The notes: generated by a model from the letters alone, not told the origin. A DNA stretch of 64,000 nt from Rhizobium mongolense subsp. loessense (GCF_900099775.1 NZ_FMTM01000001.1:372001-436000); one strand, 5' to 3'; positions 52,697 through 60,848 are shown, counted from the first letter of the stretch. Program-made: numbers and translations.

Positions 52697-54265
52697 ATGC
52701 TCGAGGAAGGCAAGATTTTCATCGGCGCCAGCCGCAATCCGGACGACAGCATCAACAAGCCGGAATATCTCGACCTGAAATTCGGCAACCGCCACGGCCT
52801 GGTGACGGGCGCGACCGGCACCGGTAAGACCGTCACGCTGCAGGTGCTCGCAGAAGGCTTTTCCAAGGCTGGCGTCCCGGTCTTTGCCGCTGACATCAAG
52901 GGCGACCTTTCCGGCATTGCCGCCAGGGGCGAAGCAAAGGATTTCCTCACCAAGCGGGCCGAGCAGATCGGCTTTGCCGATTACGAATTCGACCAGTTCC
53001 CGGTGATCTTCTGGGACCTCTTCGGCGAGCAGGGCCACCGGGTCCGCACCACGATCGCCGAAATGGGGCCGCTGCTTCTGGCCCGCCTCATGGATGCCTC
53101 CGAGCCACAGGAGGGCGTCATCAATATCGCCTTCAAGATCGCCGACCAGGCGGGTCTGCCGCTGCTCGACCTTAAGGATTTTTCCTCGCTGCTGAACTAC
53201 ATGGGCGAGAATGCGAGCGAGCTTTCCAGTCAGTTCGGGCTGATCTCCAAGGCGTCCATCGGCTCGATCCAGCGCGCGCTGCTCGTTCTCGAACAGCAGG
53301 GGGCCGAGCATTTCTTCGGTGAACCGGCGCTGAAGATCACCGATATCATGCGCACCAGCAGTAATGGCTATGGCCAGATTTCGGTGCTTGCCGCCGACAA
53401 GTTGATGATGAACCCCAGGCTCTACGCCACCTTCTTGCTCTGGCTGCTTTCCGAGCTTTTCGAAGAGTTGCCGGAAGTCGGCGATCCGGACAAGCCGAAG
53501 CTCGTCTTCTTTTTCGACGAGGCGCATCTGCTCTTCAACGACGCGCCGCGTGTCTTGACCGAACGCGTCGAGCAGGTCGTGCGCTTGATCCGCTCTAAGG
53601 GCGTTGGCGTCTATTTCGTCACGCAAAACCCGCTCGACGTGCCGGAAACGGTCCTCGCCCAGCTCGGCAACCGCGTGCAGCATGCGCTTCGCGCTTATTC
53701 GCCACGCGAGCAGAAGGCAGTCAGAACAGCCGCCGATACCTTCCGCCCCAACCCGGCCTTCGATTGCGCCACCGTGATCACCAATCTCGGCACCGGCGAA
53801 GCGCTGGTTTCCACGCTGGAGACCAAGGGCGCGCCATCGATCGTCGAGCGCACGCTGATCCGCCCGCCATCCGGCCGCGTCGGCCCGGTAACGGAAGCGG
53901 AACGCCGTCAGATCATGGACCGGAGCCCGGTACTTGGAATCTATGACGAGGACGTCGACCGCGACTCCGCCTTCGAAATGCTCACAGCCCGCGCGAAGAA
54001 GGCTGCCGAAGCAGAAGCGGCCAAGCGGGCGCAGGAAGAGGCCGAAGCGCAGCAGACGAGTTCCGGCACGACCTCTGGCTGGACGCTGCCCGGCTTCGGC
54101 GACAGCGACGATGAGCCGCCGAACCGCGGCCAATCGCGCGGGCGTTCGTCCGGCTATCAGCGAGAGACGGTCGTCGAGGCGGCGATGAAAAGCGTGGCGC
54201 GGACGGTTGCGACGCAGGTCGGCCGGGCGCTCGTGCGCGGCATTCTGGGGAGTTTGAAGCGGTAG
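52697..54265 (+). CDS. HerA-like / DUF853 ATPase
   Basis: A 522-residue ATPase with the Walker A loop GATGTGKTVTLQV (near residue 40), VFFFDEAHLLF as Walker B (near 273) and the C-terminal coiled, charged tail (ARAKKAAEAEAAKRAQEEAEAQQ). DUF853 (YjgR) proteins belong to the HerA/FtsK superfamily. Their partner and substrate are unknown. The start at 52697 has GGGAG with nine-base spacing. The ORF can be read from 52610, but the first 29 residues have no similarity. Probably a soluble hexamer by family. Confidence 0.87.
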   Translation: MLEEGKIFIGASRNPDDSINKPEYLDLKFGNRHGLVTGATGTGKTVTLQVLAEGFSKAGVPVFAADIKGDLSGIAARGEAKDFLTKRAEQIGFADYEFDQFPVIFWDLFGEQGHRVRTTIAEMGPLLLARLMDASEPQEGVINIAFKIADQAGLPLLDLKDFSSLLNYMGENASELSSQFGLISKASIGSIQRALLVLEQQGAEHFFGEPALKITDIMRTSSNGYGQISVLAADKLMMNPRLYATFLLWLLSELFEELPEVGDPDKPKLVFFFDEAHLLFNDAPRVLTERVEQVVRLIRSKGVGVYFVTQNPLDVPETVLAQLGNRVQHALRAYSPREQKAVRTAADTFRPNPAFDCATVITNLGTGEALVSTLETKGAPSIVERTLIRPPSGRVGPVTEAERRQIMDRSPVLGIYDEDVDRDSAFEMLTARAKKAAEAEAAKRAQEEAEAQQTSSGTTSGWTLPGFGDSDDEPPNRGQSRGRSSGYQRETVVEAAMKSVARTVATQVGRALVRGILGSLKR

Positions 54266-54373
54266 GTCGCGGAGGCAGAAGCCTGAAGGGTGAGGCCATT
54301 CTGCAGCAACCTCCCTACCCTGCCGGGCAGATGGAGTGCCAAGGGGTATATCATGCCTGGCTCGCTGAGATCC

Positions 54374-54676
54374 TCAACGCTTGCGGACGAATTCCGTGCG
54401 AAGGACCAGGCCCTTGATGGTGTCGTGGCGGCAGTCGATCTCTTCCGGGTTGTCCGTCAGCCGGATCGACCTTATGACCGTGCCCTGCTTCAGGGTCTGA
54501 TTGGCACCCTTGACCTTCAGATCCTTGATAAGCGTGACGGAATCGCCGTCCACGAGGGCATTTCCGGCAGCGTCGCGGACCTCGACGGCCGCCTGCGCGG
54601 CGGCAGCCAATTCCGAAGCCGGACGCCATTCGCCCGTCACCTCATCATAGACGTATTCGTCGTCATTGCCCGCCAT
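54374..54676 (-). CDS. PhnA/YjdM C-terminal domain protein
   Basis: A 100-residue protein that ends in the PhnA domain (LVDGDSVTLIKDLKVKGANQTLKQGTVIRSIRLTDNPEEIDCRHDTIKGLVLRTEFVRK). The zinc ribbon at the start of most YjdM proteins is absent. Only an acidic DDEYVYDEVTGEWRPASEL segment precedes it. The function of PhnA is not phosphonate metabolism as first thought. It may therefore be a single-domain form or a truncated gene. Confidence 0.75.
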   Translation of the reverse strand: MAGNDDEYVYDEVTGEWRPASELAAAAQAAVEVRDAAGNALVDGDSVTLIKDLKVKGANQTLKQGTVIRSIRLTDNPEEIDCRHDTIKGLVLRTEFVRKR

Positions 54677-54880
54677 GGTCGTCTCCCCCTATATCAAGAA
54701 GTTCCCGGTCGGGCCGCTTATAACAGCCAGCCCATCTTGCGCAAGTTCGGCCGCGAAGAGCAAGGGGCCTCGTGCGGCGTAGAGTGTTCTTAAGAAGAGC
54801 CTGAAGCGATCGCCATGGTTGCATTCCTGCATAGGTGATGATATTTCATGCGTGCACTCTAAAGAGCAAAGGAGGGTCGC

Positions 54881-54955
54881 GTGCATAATTACTATTTCCG
54901 GTTCAACCGGCAGCGCGGCCCCGTAAACGCCCTGCAAACGCGTTTGCAGGGCTGA
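54881..54955 (+). CDS. candidate leader peptide before the ABC-F gene
   Basis: A 24-codon ORF starting GTG at 54881, eight bases after an excellent AAAGGAGGG. The peptide is MHNYYFRFNRQRGPVNALQT followed by RLQG and TGA at 54953-54955. It is rich in Tyr and Phe codons (TAC TAT TTC ... TTC) in a row, as in aromatic-amino-acid attenuators. The end of the ORF overlaps a perfect 24-bp palindrome. Its position just upstream of an ABC-F ATPase gene fits ribosome-stalling control. The reading frame is free of other similarity. Confidence 0.55.
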   Translation: MHNYYFRFNRQRGPVNALQTRLQG

Positions 54956-54991
54956 CCAGAGGCCGTTTCTCGCAAAACCTCTTTTTTGGTC
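54929..54991 (+). promoter_or_regulatory. candidate attenuator (palindrome and terminator-like hairpin)
   Basis: The palindrome has 12-base arms GCCCTGCAAACG and CGTTTGCAGGGC without a loop (54929-54952). Immediately after the leader stop, AGAGG (54958-54962) and CCTCT (54978-54982) can pair around an inner TTT/AAA and are followed by T6. CGTTTGC of the second arm can alternatively pair with GCAAA of the terminator stem, giving a switch. The lack of a loop in the palindrome suggests that it is bound by a dimeric protein or opened by translation. Confidence 0.5.
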
Positions 54992-55126
54992 TGCCCTTGG
55001 TGCCCCGCAGCGTCGAGCTTTATCGCTTGAGCGTCTGCGATTTCCGATCCACCGCTGACGCATCGCATCGATGATGGCCCAGGAGCCCTCGATGGATGAT
55101 CGCGCGGTCAAGACCAGAGAACGATC

Positions 55127-56668
55127 ATGACCCTCCTCAATATCCGCAACCTCGGCATCACCTTGTCGAGCCCTCTGTTTTCCAAGCTCAATTTCGTGGT
55201 CAATGCCGGCGACCGCATCGGCATCGTGGCCGCCAACGGCCGCGGGAAATCGACGCTTTTCCGCTGCATCGCCGGTACGCTGGAGCCGACCGAAGGCGTC
55301 ATCACCCGGGCGCGCGGGCTGACGGTCGGCTATGTCGAGCAGAATGTGCCGCCTGCCCTGTTCGCCAGGACATTCTACGATGCCGTTCTCGATGCGCTCG
55401 CTCCGGAGCAGGCGGAAACCGAGAGCTGGCGCGTCGATGTCGTGCTGGGGTCTCTGGAGGTGGCGGAGGAGTTGCGCCGGCGTTCGCTCTCGGCACTCAG
55501 CGGCGGGTGGCAGCGGCTGGCAATGCTTGCCCGTGTCTGGGTGACCGAACCCGACCTCTTGATGCTCGACGAGCCGACCAACCATCTTGACCTCGGCAAG
55601 ATCGCGCGGCTCGAGGAATGGCTGAATGCGCTCCCCCGCGACGTGCCCGTGATCCTGGCCAGCCATGACCGCGCTTTCCTCGACGCCGTGACCAACCGCA
55701 CGCTCTTCCTGCGGCCGGAGCAATCCCAGATCTTCGCCCTGCCCTATTCCCGAGCGCGGACTTCAATCGACGAGCTCGATGCGGCAGATGCGCGGCGCTA
55801 TGAGCGCGACATGAAAACGGCGGAGCAACTGCGCAAGCAGGCGGCGAAGCTCAACAATATCGGCATCAATTCCGGCAGCGACCTGCTGGTCGTCAAGACC
55901 AAGCAGCTGAAACAGCGCGCCGAGAAACTCGAGGATGCGGCAAAAACCGCACATCTGGAGCGTTCGGCGGGTGCGATCCGGCTTGCCAATCGCGGCACGC
56001 ATGCCAAGGTTCTGGTGACGCTGGACAATGCGGCGGTTGAGACGCCGGACGGCACGCTGCTCTTCAAGACTGGCAGGCAATTCATCTGCCAGGGAGACCG
56101 GATCGTGCTGCTCGGCGAAAACGGCGCCGGCAAGACGCGGCTGATCGCCATGCTGCGCGAGACGATCGCGAACCCGGAGACGGCCGAGAACGGCATCAAG
56201 GCGACGCCTTCGCTGGCGCTCGGCTACGGCGACCAGGCGCTTGCCGATCTGCGCGATGCCGACACGCCGATGGACATGATCATCCGCCGCTTCGATATCG
56301 GTGATCAGCGGGCGCGCGCACTGCTGGCAGGCGCCGGCATGTCGATCGAGATGCAGGGCCGCCCCATCGGCCAGCTTTCCGGCGGGCAGAAAGCAAGGCT
56401 CGGGATGCTGGTGCTCCGGCTCTCCAACCCGAACTTCTACCTGCTCGACGAACCCACCAACCATCTCGACATCGACGGGCAGGAAGCGCTGGAAGGCGAG
56501 CTGATGGCGCACCAGGCAAGCTGCCTGCTCGTTTCCCACGACCGAAGCTTCGTGCGCGCCGTCGGCAACCGGTTCTGGCTGATCGAGAAGCGGCGGCTAG
56601 TGGAAGTGGAGAGCCCCGAGGGGTTCTTTGCGTCGGCAGCTGGCGGAGATGGTTGGCCAAGGGGCTGA
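55127..56668 (+). CDS. ABC-F family ATPase
   Basis: A 513-residue protein with two ABC domains and no membrane segment. Domain 1 has Walker A ANGRGKST (near residue 38), the LSGGW signature and LMLDEPTNHLD. Domain 2 has GENGAGKT (near 332), LSGGQKARLG and LLDEPTNHLDIDG. The linker near 220-280 is charged and helical. ABC-F proteins act on the ribosome: translational regulation (EttA, Uup) or antibiotic protection. The C-terminus, VESPEGFFASAAGGDG, may have a recent frameshift, because another frame continues GLIAKSEERLLQAFFGM. It is preceded by a probable leader-peptide attenuator. Confidence 0.9.
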   Translation: MTLLNIRNLGITLSSPLFSKLNFVVNAGDRIGIVAANGRGKSTLFRCIAGTLEPTEGVITRARGLTVGYVEQNVPPALFARTFYDAVLDALAPEQAETESWRVDVVLGSLEVAEELRRRSLSALSGGWQRLAMLARVWVTEPDLLMLDEPTNHLDLGKIARLEEWLNALPRDVPVILASHDRAFLDAVTNRTLFLRPEQSQIFALPYSRARTSIDELDAADARRYERDMKTAEQLRKQAAKLNNIGINSGSDLLVVKTKQLKQRAEKLEDAAKTAHLERSAGAIRLANRGTHAKVLVTLDNAAVETPDGTLLFKTGRQFICQGDRIVLLGENGAGKTRLIAMLRETIANPETAENGIKATPSLALGYGDQALADLRDADTPMDMIIRRFDIGDQRARALLAGAGMSIEMQGRPIGQLSGGQKARLGMLVLRLSNPNFYLLDEPTNHLDIDGQEALEGELMAHQASCLLVSHDRSFVRAVGNRFWLIEKRRLVEVESPEGFFASAAGGDGWPRG

Positions 56669-56764
56669 TCGCCAAATCGGAGGAGCGGTTGCTGCAAGCG
56701 TTCTTTGGGATGTAGGTATCCGCCGACCCTTCGTGCCCAAGCGAGTAAGGCTCATGCCGGTCGG

Positions 56765-56795
56765 CCCCTCGTCCGACCCTTCGGGCCACCAACCA
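56765..56795. repeat. partial REP-like element
   Basis: CTCGTCCGACCCTTCGGGCC and CACC match the first half of the REP module at 60795-60842. The copy sits where the LppC-like fragment (56820-57145) breaks off, suggesting a link between repeats and the rearrangement. Confidence 0.5.
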
Positions 56796-56819
56796 GGCTC
56801 GAACCAAGGGCCTCGACCA

Positions 56820-57145
56820 GAATTGCGCGCCTTGGCGGCGCTGACGGCGGCAGGCACGGCACCTGCGCCGCCCGAAACATCGACGACCTTGATGAAGACC
56901 AGGCCGTTGCCGAGCTCGCCTACGCTGAGGGCTGCGCCGTCGCGCACAACGCGGGCGGCACCCTCGTAAACGCCGCTCGCACCTCTCGGCAGCAGCAGCG
57001 TGATCTCCGTACCGGTCTCGCCGAAGGTCTCTTCGACCTTGCTCGATGGCGCCTTGATGTTGGTATTCTTGACCGTGTTCAGGCCGTCCGCATCCGACTG
57101 GCAGCCTGCGACGCCGGCAAGGAAGGTCGAGACCGCATCGTTCAC
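56820..57145 (-). pseudogene. fragment of an LppC-like / periplasmic binding lipoprotein gene
   Basis: On the minus strand, starting GTG AAC GAT at 57145, the frame reads STFLAGVAGCQSDADG (a lipobox LAGVAGC), then TNIKAPSSKVEETFG, ITLLLPRGASGVYEGAARVV, DGAALSVGELGNGLVFIKVVDVSGGAGA, and stops being protein-like at about 56820. This resembles the start of rhizobial lipoprotein receptors with a type 1 periplasmic fold (ITxLLPxSASGVYxGxAxxIRDGA). The 3' two thirds is missing. The N-terminal start may also have been altered. Confidence 0.6.
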
Positions 57146-57825
57146 AGCGGAAACGACGCCTCCGTCAAGCCGGACCTGCCGCGCAAGGCCACCTCTTCGA
57201 ACGACGCGGTTTTCGGCTCCGTCACCATTCCGTTCACGCGTCTTGCCGCGGTCAAGCGTCGCGCGCCTTCGCTGACTGAAATGGCGAGCGGCGCGGCCAT
57301 CAAGTGCGGCGCAAATGGATGTACGGTTGCGACCGATGTCATCAAGGCGGCAATAGCCAAGACCGGCCAAGCTTCGATCCGCGACAAGTTGAATGCGGTG
57401 AACGTCGCGGTCAACCGCGCGATCCGCTACCGCCGGGACATGGACACCGATCAGGCGGCGGACCACTGGGCAGCACCTTCCGAGACGCTGGCCCGCCAGC
57501 AGGGCGATTGCGAAGATTTCGCGATCCTGAAGATGGCAGCGCTTCGTGCCGAGGGCGCCGACAGGACATGTCGATCGTCGTGCTCTTCGACCAGAAGCGT
57601 CACTTCTACCATGCGGTGCTTTCGGTTGCCGTCGATGGCAACTACTTCATCCTAGACAACATGCGCGACCAGGTACTGCCCGACAGCCGCCTGCCCGACT
57701 ACCAGCCGCTTTTTTCCACCACCGGCGGCAAGGGTCATCTGCACGGGTCGCGGACCGGCAACATGCAGGTTGCCTCCCGCATGTCGCTGGAAAAGGTCGC
57801 ACCGGGCGAAGGCGCGGCATACTGA
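57146..57825 (+). pseudogene. BTLCP (transglutaminase-like cysteine peptidase) gene with frameshift
   Basis: From about 57146 to 57560 the frame reads KPDLPRKATSSNDAVFGSV, then GDCEDFAILKMAALRAEGA, which includes the catalytic cysteine (GDCEDF). After a shift at about 57560 (GCCGACAGG) another frame continues DMSIVVLFDQKRHFYHAVLS (catalytic His), then VDGNYFILDNMRDQVLP, ending GEGAAY at 57825. Bacterial transglutaminase-like cysteine peptidases are periplasmic. Here the signal peptide region is replaced by the start of the inverted lipoprotein fragment, so the gene is both truncated and frameshifted. Confidence 0.75.
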
Positions 57826-57940
57826 GACGGGTTAGCGGGGGCAAATTTTGCCGCTCAAATGGAAGGGGCGGCCCGCCTCCAAGGCCGCCGCCGATCACTT
57901 CCGTATCCCGATTCGCCGTTTCCGGGACGTTGCTGCGAGG

Positions 57941-58729
57941 TCAGCGGCCCGGCGCGACGAGGCAGAAGAAAGCGCCCTGCGGGTCCGTCGCATTGATGAT
58001 CCAGCTGCCGCCGGGCACTTCCATCGGACCGACGATTACCTTGCCGCCGCCCGCATTGACGCGTTCAATGGCGCTGTCGATCGCCGGCACGTTGAAGTAA
58101 TAGCCCCAATAGCACATCGGCACATTGGCGGGTTTGGTCATCATGCCGCCGATCTGTTTTCCATGTTCAGCGAAGATGCGATATGCGCCCATCTCGCCCA
58201 TGTCGAAATCGTGGTCCTTGGTCCAGTCGAAGACCTTCGAGTAGAAGGCGAAGGCTTCCTCCATGTTGCCGGCCATCAGTTCGTGCCAGCCGATATGGCC
58301 GGGCGTACCCATTTCCGGCTCCCAGCCGCTATCCCCTTCCATCGGCAGCGGCGTCATGATGCAGAGGATGGCCCCGTGCGGGTCGGCGACGACGGCAAAG
58401 CGGCCGATCGTCGGGATATCTTCGGGGGGGCGGCGGATCTGGCCGCCGTTCGCCTCAAAATCCTTCACGGATTGGTCGACATCGTCGACACAGACATAGC
58501 CTGTCCAGTTCGGTGGAATGCCCTGCCCTTCGAGCTCGGCCGGAAAGGTCATCATGCCGGCGACGCCGCGGCCATCCGCCTCGAAGATGGTATAGGGGGA
58601 AGGAAGGTCCTCCATCGGCATCTCTTTCGTCGTCCAGCCGACGACAGAGCTGTAGAAGCGGGCGGCGGCATTGGTATCCGTCGTCATCAGTTCGCACCAG
58701 ATGAATTTTCCATGCGTGTCGGAAGCCAT
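57941..58729 (-). CDS. two-domain VOC family protein
   Basis: A 262-residue protein with two glyoxalase/bleomycin-resistance folds: GKFIWCELMTTDTNAAARFYSSVVGWT then GYVCVDDVDQSVKDFEANGG, and GHIGWHELMAGNMEEAFAFYSKVFDWT then PGGSWIINATDPQGAFFCLV. It matches the 27-kDa antigen/hydroxylase type common in soil bacteria. The start at 58729 has AAGG nine bases upstream. The ATG at 58735 is alternative. It is the last gene of the DUF899-DUF1579-VOC operon controlled by a divergent MarR gene. Confidence 0.85.
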   Translation of the reverse strand: MASDTHGKFIWCELMTTDTNAAARFYSSVVGWTTKEMPMEDLPSPYTIFEADGRGVAGMMTFPAELEGQGIPPNWTGYVCVDDVDQSVKDFEANGGQIRRPPEDIPTIGRFAVVADPHGAILCIMTPLPMEGDSGWEPEMGTPGHIGWHELMAGNMEEAFAFYSKVFDWTKDHDFDMGEMGAYRIFAEHGKQIGGMMTKPANVPMCYWGYYFNVPAIDSAIERVNAGGGKVIVGPMEVPGGSWIINATDPQGAFFCLVAPGR

Positions 58730-58774
58730 GATCATTTTCCTTTTCGTGCGTATGGGATCGGGTTTGGTTCAGGA

Positions 58775-59245
58775 TCACGGCTTGCGCGTGTAATGCGCCT
58801 CCATAAACTGCTTCCAGCTGCCGTCCGGCTGCTTGGCCGCCGAGTTGAAGGTGCGGTGATCGTCATCGACGAAGATGATCTGCTCGCGGTAGTCCTGCTC
58901 GGCGCCTTGGTTCTGGAAATCGGGCCCACGGGTATAGAGGCTGAGCACCTTGCCGTCCGGCGATACATCACCCTCGTAGACCCACATGTGGTCCATCATC
59001 GAGCCGATCCAGCTGCCGACATATTTGCCCTTGGCCGCATTGTAGCCGAGGGTGAGCATGGTGGTGGCAGCCCCGCCGCCCGGCATTTCGCCATTGCCTT
59101 CGGCAACGAACCAGATGCCGTGCAGCGAGCGCACGATCTCCGTCCATTGCTGGTCAGCGGTCATTTCGGATGCCGTGACATCCCATACGCCCACCAGCCT
59201 CTCGAGGAAGCGGTGCTCCTCCAACACTCTTGCAGTATCCATCAT
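58775..59245 (-). CDS. DUF1579 protein
   Basis: A 156-residue protein of the DUF1579 family with the typical LVGVWDVTASEM near residue 16, ATTMLTLGYNAAKGKYVGSWIGSMMDHMWVYEG in the middle and the C-terminal W near SWKQFMEAHYTRK. The fold is lipocalin-like. Function unknown. It lies between the DUF899 gene (29 bases) and the VOC gene (45 bases) on the same strand, so the three form one transcript. Confidence 0.85.
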   Translation of the reverse strand: MMDTARVLEEHRFLERLVGVWDVTASEMTADQQWTEIVRSLHGIWFVAEGNGEMPGGGAATTMLTLGYNAAKGKYVGSWIGSMMDHMWVYEGDVSPDGKVLSLYTRGPDFQNQGAEQDYREQIIFVDDDHRTFNSAAKQPDGSWKQFMEAHYTRKP

Positions 59246-59274
59246 CCTTCTCCCTTGGGTGATGTTCGCAGATT

Positions 59275-60000
59275 TCAGTGACTGGATTGCGTCGTTCGAG
59301 CACCCTCGTATTCGTCGTGGCGCTTGACGAAATCCATCGTGCCTTCCTCGTTGCGGCCCTTAGGCGCGCGGTCGAGTATCATCAGCGTGCCGATCAGTTC
59401 CTCCGGCCCACGGGCATAGCTAGAGTAGGTGTGGAAGATTTCACCCCGCTCGTTCTTGTAGAAGGAACTCAGCCCCGGCAGTTCGTCATGGGCCTCGGCG
59501 GGTTCGATCGCGGTGAAATTGTAGAATACCTTATCCTTGGCGAGATCTTCCGGGCTGAAGGAAACGTGGTAGTCGAAATTGAAATCGCTACCGAAGGACG
59601 AAACCCAGGGAAACCTCCAGCCCATGCGCTTCTTGTAGGCCTCGATCTTGGCGAGCGGCGCGCGAGAAACCGCGACCCAGGTGACGTCGTGATGGTTGAG
59701 ATGCGGAAGCGCGCCGTCCACGTGATCGGAAAGGAACGAGCAGCCGGGGCAACCGGCCTCCCAATCCGGACCGAGCATGAAATGGTAGATCATCAGCTGG
59801 CTGCGGCCGTCGAAGAGATCGGATAGGCCCTTCTTTCCCTGCGGCGTGTCGAAGACATAGTCCTTGTCGACCTTGACCCAGGGCATTGCCAGGCGCTCGG
59901 CATTGACCCTATCTCTGAGATGCGTTGCTTCCTTCTCCTTAAGAAGCAGCGCACGGCGGGCATCGAGCCATTGTTCACGGGAAACGACTTGATTCTGCAT
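59275..60000 (-). CDS. DUF899 thioredoxin-like protein
   Basis: A 241-residue protein with the DUF899 layout: NQVVSREQWLDARRALLLKEKEATHLRD at the N-terminus, LGPDWEAGCPGCSFLSDHVDG (CxxC near 106) as in the AhpC-like fold, and RFPWVSSFGSDFNFDYHVSF and HTYSSYARGPEELIGTLMILD at the C-terminus. Family members may reduce or detoxify small molecules. The ATG at 60000 is in the divergent region with the MarR gene and begins the operon. Confidence 0.88.
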   Translation of the reverse strand: MQNQVVSREQWLDARRALLLKEKEATHLRDRVNAERLAMPWVKVDKDYVFDTPQGKKGLSDLFDGRSQLMIYHFMLGPDWEAGCPGCSFLSDHVDGALPHLNHHDVTWVAVSRAPLAKIEAYKKRMGWRFPWVSSFGSDFNFDYHVSFSPEDLAKDKVFYNFTAIEPAEAHDELPGLSSFYKNERGEIFHTYSSYARGPEELIGTLMILDRAPKGRNEEGTMDFVKRHDEYEGARTTQSSH

Positions 60001-60066
60001 CGCAAGCGCCCTCCTCCGGCGCCGCCGGCAAGACCGGCATTCGTTCTCATTCGCTTGACTAAATAC

Positions 60067-60078
60067 ATTGATATCAAT
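60067..60078. promoter_or_regulatory. MarR operator between DUF899 operon and marR-like gene
   Basis: ATTGAT and ATCAAT form a perfect 12-bp palindrome, 12 bases upstream of the MarR start and 67 bases upstream of the DUF899 start. The site fits MarR-type binding and would control both directions. Confidence 0.7.
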
Positions 60079-60089
60079 AGAAATAGGGC

Positions 60090-60533
60090 ATGTCAAACCC
60101 GATAGAGATTCCCTTTTCGACGACACTGCTGGTACGGGACACCTGCCTGTGCCTGCATGTTCAGCGCGCCGCGCGAGCACTCGCACGGCTTTTCGACGAT
60201 GCGCTTCGTCCCGTCGGGCTCACCAATGGGCAGTTCTCGTTGATGATGTCCCTCAACCGGCCGGAGCCGCCGCCGATGGGGCCCGTGGCCAATCTTCTCG
60301 CCATGGACCAGACGACGCTGACGGCGGCGCTGAAACCGTTGCAACGCCGTGGCTGGGTAAATGTAACGCAAAATCCGAAAGACAAGCGGGGGCGGCTGCT
60401 CAGCCTGACGCCGGAGGGCAAGGCGGTGCTCGCCGCAGCGCTGCCGATCTGGGAAAGGACGCATGCAGTGCTGGAAGAGACGCTGCCTGGCGGCAGCGAG
60501 CGGCTCCGAAGCGAGCTGCAGGCGCTCGCCTGA
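60090..60533 (+). CDS. MarR family transcriptional regulator
   Basis: A 147-residue MarR protein with the winged helix TNGQFSLMMSLNRPEPPPMGPVANLLAMDQTTLTAALKPLQRRGWVNVTQNPKDKRGRLLSLTPEGKA (about 47-115). The cysteines in TCLCLH (residues 18-23) may be redox-sensing. It is divergent from the DUF899-DUF1579-VOC operon and most likely represses it until a ligand or oxidant is present. Confidence 0.92.
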   Translation: MSNPIEIPFSTTLLVRDTCLCLHVQRAARALARLFDDALRPVGLTNGQFSLMMSLNRPEPPPMGPVANLLAMDQTTLTAALKPLQRRGWVNVTQNPKDKRGRLLSLTPEGKAVLAAALPIWERTHAVLEETLPGGSERLRSELQALA

Positions 60534-60794
60534 TCAACGGGCGATGCGCGCATCGTTGCCGAAATCGCTCCCAGCAACGCCGATCCGCATCTTCAGAAAT
60601 TCGCACAGCGCCTGAACGCCTGCCCGCGACAGGCGAATGCGCCATGCCTGGCGCTCGGCCGGTTCGCGGGCGCTGAAGCGCCTTAGCCGTCAGTGGCTTC
60701 TTGCCATGATGCGGATCGCGGACGGATTCCTAAAGAGCGACGCAATGAGCGAGCGTCTGAACGAAAAGCGAAGACGACATTTGCCGTGCCGCCA
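60534..60794. other. intergenic region without a recognisable gene
   Basis: 260 bases between the MarR gene and the ohr gene before the REP copy. No ORF has family similarity. The stretch near 60655-60690 contains short palindromic words (GGCGCTGAAGCGCC). A remnant of unknown origin is possible. Confidence 0.35.
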
Positions 60795-60842
60795 CCTCAT
60801 CCGGCCCTTCGGGCCACCTTCTCCCCGCGGGGAGAAGGTGAT
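60795..60842. repeat. REP-like element with double hairpin, copy B
   Basis: CTCATCC is followed by the hairpin GGCCC-TTC-GGGCC (60803-60815) and by CACCTTCTCCCCG / CGGGGAGAAGGTG, perfect 13-base arms without a loop (60815-60840). The same module occurs at 38797-38839 and, in part, at 56765-56795. Confidence 0.7.
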
Positions 60843-60848
60843 TCCGCA

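Noticed and set aside
52655-54133. Antisense ORF over the HerA-like ATPase
   Set aside because: No similarity, while the sense strand has Walker motifs.
56597-57466. Minus-strand ORF of 289 codons taken as one gene
   Set aside because: Only its middle (about 56820-57145) is protein-like. The N-terminal part is antisense to the BTLCP gene, and the C-terminal part overlaps repeat DNA and the ABC-F end.
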